This document shows, one piece after another, positions 25,279-34,284 of a stretch of 34,317 nt of DNA. The DNA is from Segetibacter aerophilus (GTDB lineage: Bacteria > Bacteroidota > Bacteroidia > Chitinophagales > Chitinophagaceae): positions 1 to 34,317 of the forward strand of contig NZ_BJYT01000037.1 of NCBI RefSeq assembly GCF_007991655.1, given 5' to 3'. The notes under the pieces are model-generated. The model saw nothing but the letters and a program-made list of their open reading frames with translations, searched no databases and was not told the origin of the DNA. The translations under genes and the position numbers were made by a program. Position 1 is the first letter of the stretch; every line of letters starts with the position of its first letter.

Positions 25279-26207
25279 AGGCTGATCCCTGTTTCTTTTA
25301 CTGATTTAAAAATCAAAATGTGGGCAGGTACCTGCTTGGCAATCTTTAACCACTTCAGCCAGTAAATGGTATTCTCTTCGGGCGGTTTCAATTCACTCAA
25401 CCGATAAAAAGGAATTCCAGGAAATTGGTGATGAAGTCCGTGCTTGTCAAAATGATAAAGAATATATTTTGAGATCCATGTGGGATAAATAACAGACCGG
25501 GTATAGGCAGGTTGTAAACGATATTTAACTGGTCTCACATGTTGGCCTTCCGACTCAGGTTGATCTAAATGTGTATGTTGACTCAGCAGTAAAGGATCAG
25601 TCACGAAAAGGTATAAAACAAATGCAGGCAACCAACAAGTCAGCATGAAATCACTAAAGAAAAACACCAGCAACAAATACACGAGAACAATAAAGAAAAC
25701 ACTGAAACTATGCTGTAGAACTTTCTTCTTCTGAGGATACATCTTCATCAAGCGCGGGAGATTCCAAAAGGTCGAAGTAGAAAATGACAAAGCGAAAATG
25801 GGTATCCATCGTCTCCAACAAAAGTTGATAAAGCCGATGAGCATCGAAGAAAGTTCGGTGAGTTTTTTCTGCGGCTGCGTAGGGTCAAGATCCTTCCAGC
25901 CAGTCCAGACATGATGTGCGTGGTGCACATTCTTCCAGGGATAAAATGGAAGAAGACTAAACAAAGAGGCAACGTGTCCGAAGACGACATTTACAGAGTT
26001 GCTTTTGAAAAAGGCGCTATGGCCAAGGTCATGCTCCAGGATAAACCATTGTAGAATGCAAATCGCAAGTAATAATTCGCCCGGAACTTTAATGAAAAGA
26101 TTTTGAGATAATGTTAGGGCCATTGCAACGGCAGTTAAGGAGAGCTGCCAGGCAATTATCAGCCAGGCAAAGGTTGAAGACTTTCGTAAGTAACTGGTGT
26201 CCTTCAT
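25275..26207 (-). CDS. Membrane fatty acid desaturase (second copy)
   Basis: A 310-residue integral-membrane di-iron enzyme. The three histidine boxes are clear: HDLGH (59-63), HHAHH (95-99) and HGLHH (256-260), with an additional QHTHLD (210-215). Hydrophobic spans at about 15-57, 73-89, 133-147 and 168-203 fit the four-helix desaturase topology. It is the first gene of the minus-strand set and is joined to the Rieske oxygenase gene by a 4-nt ATGA overlap. The upstream 259-nt gap has no consensus promoter that I could identify. The HGLHH-QFPGIPFY ending resembles enzymes that act on lipid acyl chains, but carotenoid or alkane substrates remain possible. Confidence 0.86.
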   Translation of the reverse strand: MKDTSYLRKSSTFAWLIIAWQLSLTAVAMALTLSQNLFIKVPGELLLAICILQWFILEHDLGHSAFFKSNSVNVVFGHVASLFSLLPFYPWKNVHHAHHVWTGWKDLDPTQPQKKLTELSSMLIGFINFCWRRWIPIFALSFSTSTFWNLPRLMKMYPQKKKVLQHSFSVFFIVLVYLLLVFFFSDFMLTCWLPAFVLYLFVTDPLLLSQHTHLDQPESEGQHVRPVKYRLQPAYTRSVIYPTWISKYILYHFDKHGLHHQFPGIPFYRLSELKPPEENTIYWLKWLKIAKQVPAHILIFKSVKETGISL

Positions 26208-26410
26208 TTATTGTGTATTACGCTCCATTTAGAACAGAAGAAAGTTTGCCGCAAAAAAGCTTCAAACCTGCTTACTCCCCTAGCTAAGATAATATTTAAA
26301 GCCAAGTTTTGAGGTAATATTAAACAGGATATAAAAGTAACAGGATCACTCCTACTCTGTCCCAAGAACTAAAAAAGGTGCCTCGACTTTAACCAGTTTT
26401 ATAGTACGTA

Positions 26411-26463
26411 AAAAAAAATTTTGCTGTCACCCCTCTTTGAAAGCGGCAACAGCAAAAAAAATT
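26411..26463 (-). terminator. Terminator of the aldehyde dehydrogenase gene
   Basis: On the minus strand GCTGTTGCC, then a purine/pyrimidine loop, then GGGTGACAGC form a stem (five perfect GCTGT/ACAGC pairs with weaker inner pairing), flanked by AAAA on one side and a long T-run (nine T) on the other. It begins right after the stop codon at 26467. Confidence 0.75.
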
Positions 26464-26466
26464 TAC

Positions 26467-28092
26467 TTAGAAAATAAACCTAGTACTTAAGAAGTTTGAA
26501 TCTTCACCAGAGACGATCTCGTTCAACAGGTGCTTGTTGTTATCATTTAGTTTAGTTGCAACAAGGGAGCGGATAGAAAAAGACCGCAACGCATCAACGA
26601 CTGATAAGGTTCCCTCGGCACTATCTTTACGACCAGTAAAAGGGAATGCGTCAGGGCCGCGTTGACATTGGGCATTGATATTAACACGACTAACCTGGTT
26701 TACAAGAATGTCGATAGACGAAGCAACTTCATGACTATCGTTACTAAAAATACTTACTTGTTGCCCATGGGTTGACTCTATCAGGTACTCTATTGGCTCT
26801 TCCATGCTTTCGTAGGGAATAACGGGTATGATTGGGCCAAACTGCTCTTCGCGATACAGTTTCATTTTGTTATTTACGGGATATACGATGGCGGGATAGA
26901 AAAAGGACTCTACGGTAGCTCCACCATTTTCGTTTACTACTGAGGCGCCATTTTGTATGGCATCTTCAATGCATTCTTTTAAATAAGCCGGCTTGTTTGG
27001 CTCGGGCAAGGGGGTTAGTGATACGCCCTTTTCCCATGGCATTCCAAATTTTAGTTTTGATACCTCTTCTTTTAGTTGGCTTAAAAATTCTTCTGCGATT
27101 GTTTTATGAACAAAGATGATTTTTAAAGCAGTACAACGTTGGCCGTTAAAAGACAGCGAGCCAAGTACAGTTTCCTGCACGGCCAATTTAATATCAGCAT
27201 GGCTGGTAATGATGGCTGCGTTCTTAGCATCAAGGCCAAGAATTGCCCGCAACCTGTTTATTTTAGGGTGCAGTTTTTTTAATTCGTTAGCCACTTTGCT
27301 TGAACCAATTAGAGTAAGCACGTTAATCTTTCCCGACTTCATGAGGTCAGGAATAATCGCATTACCACGGCCATAAATAGTATTTACCACGCCTTTTGGA
27401 AAACAGCTTCGAAAAGCTTCTAACAAAGGATAATGCAATAAGGTGCCGTGTTTTGGAGGTTTAAACAAAAGGGTGTTCCCCATGATAATTGCAGGAATAA
27501 GCGTGGTAAATGTTTCGTTCAAAGGATAGTTGAACGGCCCCATACAAAGTACAACCCCAAGCGGTGAACGTCGTACTTGCGCAATAATCCCCTGTTGCAT
27601 TTCAAACCTGGAAGAATCCCTGTCAATATCTTTAAGAGCGTCAATAGTTGCGTAGATGTATTCAACAGTACGATCAAACTCTTTTATAGAATCTGCATAA
27701 GACTTACCGATCTCCCACATGATGAGCTTTACTACAAGGTCTTTTTGCTCTATCATTTTTCTTGTAAAATTCTCAACACAAGCTATCCTGTCTGAAACAG
27801 CCATTGTTGGCCACTCACCGCGCCCGTTATTATAGGCAACAACCGCTGCATCCAATGCATCCATTGCCTCTTTCGGAGTGCATACAGGGTAAGTGCCAAT
27901 TAATTTTCTTTTCAATCCTTCCGGCGTGCGTACACACACAGGCGAGTACACTTCATGCACATCCCCATTCCATTGCAACATTTCTCCGTTAGACAAATAA
28001 GTTTTTTGATGTACTTGCACAGGAAGAGCAAATTCTTTTGGAATCTCGTCCTCTGCTACAAAGATTTTTTCAAGTTGTTCTGTGAAAGTCAT
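26467..28092 (-). CDS. Aldehyde dehydrogenase, GapN-like (NADP-dependent glyceraldehyde-3-phosphate dehydrogenase type)
   Basis: ALDH-fold enzymes oxidise aldehydes to acids with NAD(P). The 541 residues include Asn188 in MGPFNYP, the cofactor lysine Lys211 (FKPPKHG), the nucleophile Cys320 in NGQRCTALK and Glu416 in EEQFGP. The normal ELGGK motif is replaced by GLDAK (286-290), so the usual general-base Glu is a Gly. The sequence and length (50-60 residues longer than typical ALDHs) recall non-phosphorylating GAPDH (GapN) proteins, so I favour that function: direct oxidation of glyceraldehyde 3-phosphate to 3-phosphoglycerate with NADPH formation. Function remains unproven because of the motif change. 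It has its own terminator, and no close same-strand neighbour precedes it. Confidence 0.75.
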   Translation of the reverse strand: MTFTEQLEKIFVAEDEIPKEFALPVQVHQKTYLSNGEMLQWNGDVHEVYSPVCVRTPEGLKRKLIGTYPVCTPKEAMDALDAAVVAYNNGRGEWPTMAVSDRIACVENFTRKMIEQKDLVVKLIMWEIGKSYADSIKEFDRTVEYIYATIDALKDIDRDSSRFEMQQGIIAQVRRSPLGVVLCMGPFNYPLNETFTTLIPAIIMGNTLLFKPPKHGTLLHYPLLEAFRSCFPKGVVNTIYGRGNAIIPDLMKSGKINVLTLIGSSKVANELKKLHPKINRLRAILGLDAKNAAIITSHADIKLAVQETVLGSLSFNGQRCTALKIIFVHKTIAEEFLSQLKEEVSKLKFGMPWEKGVSLTPLPEPNKPAYLKECIEDAIQNGASVVNENGGATVESFFYPAIVYPVNNKMKLYREEQFGPIIPVIPYESMEEPIEYLIESTHGQQVSIFSNDSHEVASSIDILVNQVSRVNINAQCQRGPDAFPFTGRKDSAEGTLSVVDALRSFSIRSLVATKLNDNNKHLLNEIVSGEDSNFLSTRFIF

Positions 28093-28240
28093 TAGCAGTT
28101 TGAAATTTAAAAATGAGAAAATTGAGCCCAGGTAAACAGGCTTTTGAAAAGCGGCGTGAAGATAAGTTTAAAAAGTTTTTGTTAGTTTCTGTTAGAAGAG
28201 TTGTGTTGGACAAGATTACGCAGTAATACCATAAATACAA

Positions 28241-28268
28241 ATCCCCGTCATAGTTGTATGACGGGGAT
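28241..28268. terminator. Perfect hairpin downstream of the DUF2723 gene
   Basis: ATCCCCGTCAT and ATGACGGGGAT form an 11-bp perfect stem with a 6-nt loop, 21 nt after the DUF2723 stop. On the minus strand it is followed by TTTGTATTT, a modest T-rich tail, so it should terminate DUF2723 transcription before the aldehyde dehydrogenase gene. Confidence 0.85.
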
Positions 28269-28289
28269 AAGTTATTAATCAAAAATATT

Positions 28290-31200
28290 CTATTGCGCCA
28301 TCTTCTTTGCAGCGTTAGTGTCAGTACTTGTAGCGTCAGCCCTTGCACCGGGAGCAACAGGATTTACAATGTTGCCACTTCCCTCACCAAGTGCACCTTT
28401 GTTTCCAAACATCTGTTCCAGGCTTCCTAAAGCTTGCAAATAGTCTTCCGCGGTTTTCCTGTCATAAGCCATCCATTCAGCTTTAGTCTCGCTCAGAGAA
28501 TTATAAAACTTCACTTGTTGTTGCAAGTCTTTTCTTACAGAGTTCAGCACCTTGGTTGCTAAAGACTTATCATCAGAACGATAACATGCTTCAAGGAAAG
28601 CGATGCTGTTTCTGTTGTGCATATTTCCTCGACTAATCATTCCATAGGGGAAGTTTTCCTGGAGCATCATTTTATCTGCTTTTTGCAGCACCTTACGAGC
28701 TTCTTCTTTTCTGCCTTTTGATGATAAATCAAAAGCAAGCTCTGCATATGCAGTACGAATAGTGTTTAGGTGGCGACGATTTTCTTCGTCAAAATAAACA
28801 CCGGGAATATTAGCATTGCCATAAGCAAACTTGTTCATCAATTTATCCGTCATCCAATCGGTATTGACTTGCTGGTTCATTACCGGCACAAGACGATAGC
28901 TCAGGCCATCTTTTCGCAGGTAAGGACCAAAACCAAGCTCGTCAAAAGCAGAGGTGAAGTATATAGGCCGCTGCCACTTGTTCGCCGCGATGATGTTCAA
29001 TACGGCAAGATCATTTTTCATTAGTGTTGTCTTCGGTATCTCAAACCTTACTTCACCCACAATACTGTCTGTAATGCCTACCGTACCGTTTTGTCTAACT
29101 GTATTTACATCGACAGGAACAGAAACTTTTCTAACCGGGAAAGTGTTAATCATATCATTTCCACCAGCAGAAGCCATCTTACTAGGATCGTCGCTACCAA
29201 CATAATTCTTCATTAAATCGTACAAATCGAAATATTGGTTTGCGGGCAAACCTGACTTTTCATTGTACCTGATGTAGTCCCTCTTACGGCCCTGAATTTG
29301 GTCCGCAGTCCAAATCACATCGATTGGATTACTTTGGTTTACGCGGTAACGAAGTTGATTGATATACCAGTCGATACCCAATAAACTATAGTTGATCACG
29401 CGAATGTCGGGGCGGATGCCTTCGACTTCCTGCGCATACCACAAAGGATAGGTATCGTTGTCACCGAACGAAAATAAAACAGCGTTAGGTGCGCAGCTCT
29501 CGAGGTAATCTTTAGCAAGATCCCTTGCCAGCACTTTCTTACTGCGATCGTGGTCATCCCACTCTTGCGCCGCCATTAGGATAGGAACAGCAAGCAGGCA
29601 AATAACGGTAGCAAGATTGGTGGCAATGCTTCTGCTTAAAGACTTAGACAACCACTCTCTCACTTGCAGTACGCCAAGACCAATCCAGATGGCAAAAGCA
29701 TAGAAAGAACCAACGTAAGCATAGTCCCGTTCACGTGGCTGGTTGCCAGCCTGGTTTAAGTAAAGCACAATCGCCATTCCTGTAAAGAAGAATAATAGGA
29801 ACACAATAAACGTATCACGCTTATCGGTTCTGTTCTGGTATATAATACCTAGAATTCCAAGAATGAAAGGAAGCAAAAACAGCTTGTTATGCGCCTTGTT
29901 CTCTTTACTACTATCCGGCATCAGGCTCTGATCGCCGTATAAAATATTGTCGATAAAAGAAATGCCGGTTATCCAGTTACCATCTCTCAGGTTACCGTTC
30001 CAAACTCCCTGCACGTCATTTTGTTTACCGGAGAAATTCCACATAAAATAGCGGAAGTACATCCAGTAAGTTTGGTAGGAAACGAAGAACTTGATATTAT
30101 CTCCAAAGTTTGGATCTCTTTCATAAGTTCCATCTTGTTGTTTTCCTATTCCTAGAAATTGTGCGTAATAATCTCCGTGGCCCTGGTCGTTGCTTGCATC
30201 CCAAACTCTTGGAAACAGCATCATCTTATCGGGCTCGTAAACATAATGGCCATCTTTTCCATTTTCAATATAATGGCCATTTGCCTTGATATATTTTGTA
30301 GAAGTCTCTTTGTAATCTATTGGCTGCGCAGTAAACTTCTGACCATACAACAAAGGAAAATCTCCGTATTGCTCGCGGCCCAAGTAGCCCACAAGACTCA
30401 TTGGATTATCAACGTTATACATATCTACTGCAGGATCAGCATTACTACGAATCATCGTGGTGATATATGTGCTATAGCCAATCAGCATGAAAGCAATCGA
30501 CCAAAGACCAAGGCGTAAAAAGCCCCAGTTATTTCTCCTGGCTACCTTCAATCCATACCAGATGGCCACTCCAAGTAGTAAAAAGAAAATAATAAAGCCG
30601 CTGAATAATGGGAGACCAATACTATTCACCATGAAGATGTCAAAGTAACCAGCACCATCAATGGTGTATTGAATAACTGCTTTTTGCACAAACCCGGTGA
30701 TTAAGCAACCGATCAAAAATGCCCATAAAACACCTTTAGTAGTAGTCTTATAACGCTTGTAATAATACACGATAACGATGGCAGGTATTGTAAGTAGGTT
30801 CAATAAGTGGACACCAATGGAAAGGCCCATCAGAAAGAATATGAAAATAATCCACCGGTCTGCATTGATACCCGTGTGAGCTTCATGATCGACCGCATTC
30901 TCCCACTTTAATATTGCCCAGAAAACAATGGCTGTAAAAAAAGAACTCAGGGCATATACTTCACCTTCCACTGCGGAGTACCAAAATGAGTCGCTATATG
31001 TATAAGCAAGAGCACCTACTGCTCCGGCGCCCATTATTGCAAAAATTTCGTTGTTGGTTAATGCCTCACCAGCTTTTTGAACCGCTTTTCTTGCAAAGTG
31101 AGTAATGGTCCAGAAGAGGAATAAAATGGTGAAACCACTGGCAAGAGCACTCATCACATTCACAGCTTTTGCTGCAGTCATCGGGTTATCGCCAAACAGA

Positions 31201-31394
31201 ATGATAAAAAAACGACCGATTAAAACAAATAAAGGAGCTCCGGGAGGATGGGGAATTTGTAACTTAAAAGCACTGCTGACAAACTCGCCACAATCCCACA
31301 AACTACCACCCGCCTCGGCGGTAAGAATATAAGTGGTACAAGCAATAACGCAAACAACCCATCCAACAATGTTGTTGATCCTGTTGAAATTCAT
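28290..31394 (-). CDS. DUF2723 family membrane protein (GT117-type, PMT-like)
   Basis: DUF2723 proteins are large membrane proteins common in Bacteroidota, grouped with the GT-C glycosyltransferases (GT117). They are suspected to move sugars from a lipid carrier to protein or lipid on the outer side of the inner membrane. The 1034 residues show the typical N-terminus: AEAGGSLWDCGEF (26-38) just after the first membrane span, with an acidic Asp34/Glu37 pair, and HPPGAPLFVLIGR (49-61). About a dozen hydrophobic segments fill residues 1-620; a soluble periplasmic domain follows, with TPR-like helices near the end (about 880-1000). The start codon is preceded by a 10-bp inverted repeat at 31423-31462. 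The gene is closed by a perfect hairpin. No partner enzyme is adjacent. Confidence 0.87.
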   Translation of the reverse strand: MNFNRINNIVGWVVCVIACTTYILTAEAGGSLWDCGEFVSSAFKLQIPHPPGAPLFVLIGRFFIILFGDNPMTAAKAVNVMSALASGFTILFLFWTITHFARKAVQKAGEALTNNEIFAIMGAGAVGALAYTYSDSFWYSAVEGEVYALSSFFTAIVFWAILKWENAVDHEAHTGINADRWIIFIFFLMGLSIGVHLLNLLTIPAIVIVYYYKRYKTTTKGVLWAFLIGCLITGFVQKAVIQYTIDGAGYFDIFMVNSIGLPLFSGFIIFFLLLGVAIWYGLKVARRNNWGFLRLGLWSIAFMLIGYSTYITTMIRSNADPAVDMYNVDNPMSLVGYLGREQYGDFPLLYGQKFTAQPIDYKETSTKYIKANGHYIENGKDGHYVYEPDKMMLFPRVWDASNDQGHGDYYAQFLGIGKQQDGTYERDPNFGDNIKFFVSYQTYWMYFRYFMWNFSGKQNDVQGVWNGNLRDGNWITGISFIDNILYGDQSLMPDSSKENKAHNKLFLLPFILGILGIIYQNRTDKRDTFIVFLLFFFTGMAIVLYLNQAGNQPRERDYAYVGSFYAFAIWIGLGVLQVREWLSKSLSRSIATNLATVICLLAVPILMAAQEWDDHDRSKKVLARDLAKDYLESCAPNAVLFSFGDNDTYPLWYAQEVEGIRPDIRVINYSLLGIDWYINQLRYRVNQSNPIDVIWTADQIQGRKRDYIRYNEKSGLPANQYFDLYDLMKNYVGSDDPSKMASAGGNDMINTFPVRKVSVPVDVNTVRQNGTVGITDSIVGEVRFEIPKTTLMKNDLAVLNIIAANKWQRPIYFTSAFDELGFGPYLRKDGLSYRLVPVMNQQVNTDWMTDKLMNKFAYGNANIPGVYFDEENRRHLNTIRTAYAELAFDLSSKGRKEEARKVLQKADKMMLQENFPYGMISRGNMHNRNSIAFLEACYRSDDKSLATKVLNSVRKDLQQQVKFYNSLSETKAEWMAYDRKTAEDYLQALGSLEQMFGNKGALGEGSGNIVNPVAPGARADATSTDTNAAKKMAQ

Positions 31395-31748
31395 TAGTTT
31401 TTTTAATTTTTAAATAAAGATTTGAATAACAGTTTTACGCTTTTAAAGTGCACTGTTATTCACCTGTGTTTTGGTTTTTAAAAAAGACTGGCAAACCTAC
31501 CGTAAAAAGGGGAAAACCGAAAATGGAAAGTTTAGGGCAAGTATTTTTAACCGGTTTTTGGGAATTGTAAGCAGAAGGCCCTCATCTTATTGGCAACTTT
31601 CAGAATACTTCTTATAATTATTCAAACCTTAAGTGAAGTTATTGAGCGAGATTTCGATCAACTCTTAAGTATGAAGCGAAGCGCCAATTGTCAGGTATTT
31701 TTATCCCGCATGCCTTATCTTGAGCCCGTTTTTAATCAGCCCGGAATA
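31395..31748. other. Divergent intergenic region between DUF2723 and the TonB receptor
   Basis: The 354-nt region has the inverted repeat at 31423-31462 near the DUF2723 start. The receptor frame is open back to 31590, but a signal peptide starts at 31749, so the earlier part is treated as leader. No clean promoter box pair was found for either gene. Confidence 0.5.
31423..31462. promoter_or_regulatory. 10-bp inverted repeat upstream of the DUF2723 gene
   Basis: TGAATAACAG and CTGTTATTCA are perfect inverted copies separated by 20 nt (arm centres 30 bp, about three helical turns, apart). The nearer arm begins 29 nt before the DUF2723 ATG. This could be a pair of half-sites for a regulator or a leader hairpin in the transcript. 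Confidence 0.45.
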
Positions 31749-34226
31749 ATGAAATTCATACACCTGCTAATTCTTTCTATTCTATCCACCTTTTCAGCTC
31801 TTGGTCAAACTAAAAAAGCCACTATTTCCGGAAAGGTGGTTGATGAAAATGACAAGCCTCTCTTTCACGTTAACATCAGTATTTTAGGTAAGGAGAAAGG
31901 GACAACAACGAATGACTCAGGAAGTTTTTTAATAACTGTTACTCCGGGAAGACCAGTTGCACTTGTTTTTTCATTTACGGGTTACAAGAACGTGCAGCGA
32001 AATTTCAATCTATTAGATGGTGAAAACGAAGTCGTGACCGTGCAAATGCAATCTCAGCAGAACGTGTTGGAGGGCGTGACCGTGAAAGACAACCGGGCCA
32101 GAACTGAAGCGGGACGAATAAATATCGATCCCAGTGTCGCCATCCTAAACCCTTCGCCTTTAGGAAATATTGAAAGTCTCATAAAAATTTTTACTGGCAG
32201 TAATAATGAATTAACGAGCCAGTATAATGTGCGCGGCGGAAGTTACGATGAGAACATTATTTATGTAAATGACTTCGAAGTCTTCCGCCCCTACCTGGTT
32301 CGTAGCGGCCAGCAGGAAGGTTTGAGCTTTATTAACCCTGAAATGACGGAAAACGTAAAGTTTTACAACGGCGGATTCCAGGCTAAGTACGGCGATAAAA
32401 TGAGCAGTGTGCTTGACATCACTTACAAGCGGCCGAGAAAATTTGCTGGCTCCGCTTATATCGGTTTGCTCGAGCAAGGTTTACACCTGGAAGGAACGGG
32501 AAACAACGACAAACTCACATACCTCGTCGGATTTCGCAACCGCAGTAACAGGAATTTAGTGAGCAGCCAGGACACCAAAGGAAATTATATTCCATCCTCT
32601 TCAGACGTCCAAGGTTTGATAACTTATCAACCAAACAGTAAATGGCTATTTGAAGTTTTGGCGAATATCTCTAAGAGTAAATTCAACCTGTTTCCTGAAG
32701 AAAGCAAATTGTCGTCTGCTGTCTTCTCGCCTTTATTTACTCAAAATATTGCTGTCGATATCGCTTTCCAGGGACAGGAGAAGGATGCTTACCAAACTAA
32801 TATGGTTGGACTCTCTACAACCTGGCAACCGCGAAAGAATTTCAGGTTAAAAGGTATGCTTAGTCGTTTTGAAAACGATGAGGCAGAAAACATTGATATA
32901 ACTGGCGCTTATCTTTTTGGTGAACGAAACTTTGATAAAAGCCAGGCAACTTTTGGTTTAATAGTAAATCCTCTTGGTGCAGGCGTGTATCAGAATTTTA
33001 GCAGAAATCAATTAAACATACAGGTGTACAATGCCTCATTAAAAGGAAGCATTGACAAAGAGAAACATTTTATACAATTTGGCAGCAGTGTTGAAAGGCA
33101 AATTGTAACGGACAAACTAAATGAATGGGAGTACAACGATTCAGCCGGTTATTCACTCCCCTACTCTCCTAACATGCTTCGACTAAATAAGGTATTGAAA
33201 AACAAAGCCGATTTAACGATAGATCGTTTTAGTGGCTTTGTTCAGGATAACATACAGTTTCGCGACTCTGCTGCAGTCACTTTACAAATTGGTTTGCGAT
33301 ACAACTACAATACTTTAAATAATGAGTTCCTGTTATCACCGCGGGCAGGCTTTTCTTTTAAACCAGGAAATTGGCAAAAAGATATTGTTTTTCGCGGCTC
33401 TGCCGGCGCGTATAACCAGCCGCCTTTCTATCGCGAACTAAGGCGATACGATGGTACTGTTAATACACAATTAAAAGCTCAAAAAAGTTGGCAAGTGAGT
33501 GCAGGGTTTGACTACAATATAAAATTGTTGCAGAGACCGGGAAGAATTACAACCGAGCTGTATTATAAAGGAATGACAGACGTTGTTCCCTACGACATCG
33601 ATAATGTTAGGTTACGTTACTTCGGCGAGAACATGGCAAAAGCATACGCAGCAGGTGCTGAAGTCAGGTTGTTTGGAGAATTGGTGAAAGATGCAGAAAG
33701 CTGGATTAGCCTGGGTTTCATGCGGACAAGAGAAAACATCAGCAACGATCACTATTACAATTATAAACTTAATGATCAAAACAAACCCATCGACAGCACG
33801 CTCGTAAACGTCGGCAGCCTCCGTCGCCCCACTGATCGGATGATCACTTTCGGCATGTTCTTCCAGGATTATTTAAGCACTAATAAAAACTTTAAAGTTT
33901 ATCTCAACACACTGTACGGAAGCAGTCTGCCCTACAACATTCCCGGAAGTGTCAAATACAGGAATGCGCTTGTAATAGATCCTTACATCCGCGCTGACCT
34001 TGGCTTTAGCGCTCTTTTGCTTGACACCGATAAGTCAAATCGTCGCAGTCATAGTCCGTTCAAAGGTTTTGACAATATTTGGGCGAGTCTTGAAATTTTC
34101 AATATTATCGACCGACCTAATACCATCAGTTATCTTTTAATTAAAGACTTTGCAAACAATGTCTTTACGCTTCCTAATCGGCTAACGCCACGATTGCTGA
34201 ATTTGAAGTTGATAGCGAAGTGGTAA
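31749..34226 (+). CDS. TonB-dependent receptor with carboxypeptidase-like N-domain
   Basis: An outer membrane transporter of 825 residues from the chosen ATG. Order: signal peptide (1-20, ending FSALGQ), carboxypeptidase-regulatory-like domain (about 24-110, KATISGKVVDENDKPLFHVN, TTTNDSGSFLITV), plug (about 130-250, with IKIFTGSNNELTSQYNVRGG and MTENVKFYNGGFQAKYGDK), then a beta-barrel ending in RLLNLKLIAKW, whose terminal aromatic residue fits an outer-membrane barrel end. The frame is open from 31590, but the 53 extra residues would precede the signal peptide, so ATG 31749 is preferred. Neither a SusD homologue nor a lipoprotein lies in the 91 nt left in the window, so its substrate cannot be judged. 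It is not closely similar to the receptor at 10772-13057. Confidence 0.92.
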   Translation: MKFIHLLILSILSTFSALGQTKKATISGKVVDENDKPLFHVNISILGKEKGTTTNDSGSFLITVTPGRPVALVFSFTGYKNVQRNFNLLDGENEVVTVQMQSQQNVLEGVTVKDNRARTEAGRINIDPSVAILNPSPLGNIESLIKIFTGSNNELTSQYNVRGGSYDENIIYVNDFEVFRPYLVRSGQQEGLSFINPEMTENVKFYNGGFQAKYGDKMSSVLDITYKRPRKFAGSAYIGLLEQGLHLEGTGNNDKLTYLVGFRNRSNRNLVSSQDTKGNYIPSSSDVQGLITYQPNSKWLFEVLANISKSKFNLFPEESKLSSAVFSPLFTQNIAVDIAFQGQEKDAYQTNMVGLSTTWQPRKNFRLKGMLSRFENDEAENIDITGAYLFGERNFDKSQATFGLIVNPLGAGVYQNFSRNQLNIQVYNASLKGSIDKEKHFIQFGSSVERQIVTDKLNEWEYNDSAGYSLPYSPNMLRLNKVLKNKADLTIDRFSGFVQDNIQFRDSAAVTLQIGLRYNYNTLNNEFLLSPRAGFSFKPGNWQKDIVFRGSAGAYNQPPFYRELRRYDGTVNTQLKAQKSWQVSAGFDYNIKLLQRPGRITTELYYKGMTDVVPYDIDNVRLRYFGENMAKAYAAGAEVRLFGELVKDAESWISLGFMRTRENISNDHYYNYKLNDQNKPIDSTLVNVGSLRRPTDRMITFGMFFQDYLSTNKNFKVYLNTLYGSSLPYNIPGSVKYRNALVIDPYIRADLGFSALLLDTDKSNRRSHSPFKGFDNIWASLEIFNIIDRPNTISYLLIKDFANNVFTLPNRLTPRLLNLKLIAKW

Positions 34227-34261
34227 AAATGTCCTCAAAATATTTACTAATTTTTTCCTTT

Positions 34262-34284
34262 GAACGAAGCCCAGCGGCTTGAGC
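34262..34284 (+). repeat. 23-nt intergenic repeat, copy 2 (hairpin AAGCC-N4-GGCTT)
   Basis: Matches 14-36 in 22 of 23 positions and in the same orientation; the only difference is in the 4-nt loop (CAGC versus CCGC). It lies 36 nt after the stop codon of the second TonB receptor, in a position comparable to copy 1, which lies downstream of mutS. Confidence 0.6.

Noticed and set aside
18254-26207. Reading the cluster as an aromatic-degradation operon because of the Rieske oxygenase
   Set aside because: No ring-cleavage dioxygenase, beta subunit, ferredoxin or reductase is present, and the neighbours are lipid-type enzymes.
28070-28357. 95-codon minus-strand frame across the DUF2723/aldehyde dehydrogenase gap
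   Set aside because: It overlaps the ends of both real genes and the perfect terminator hairpin; its composition is not protein-like.
31590-31748. N-terminal extension of the second TonB receptor
   Set aside because: A normal signal peptide begins at 31749; the upstream residues would prevent its use.
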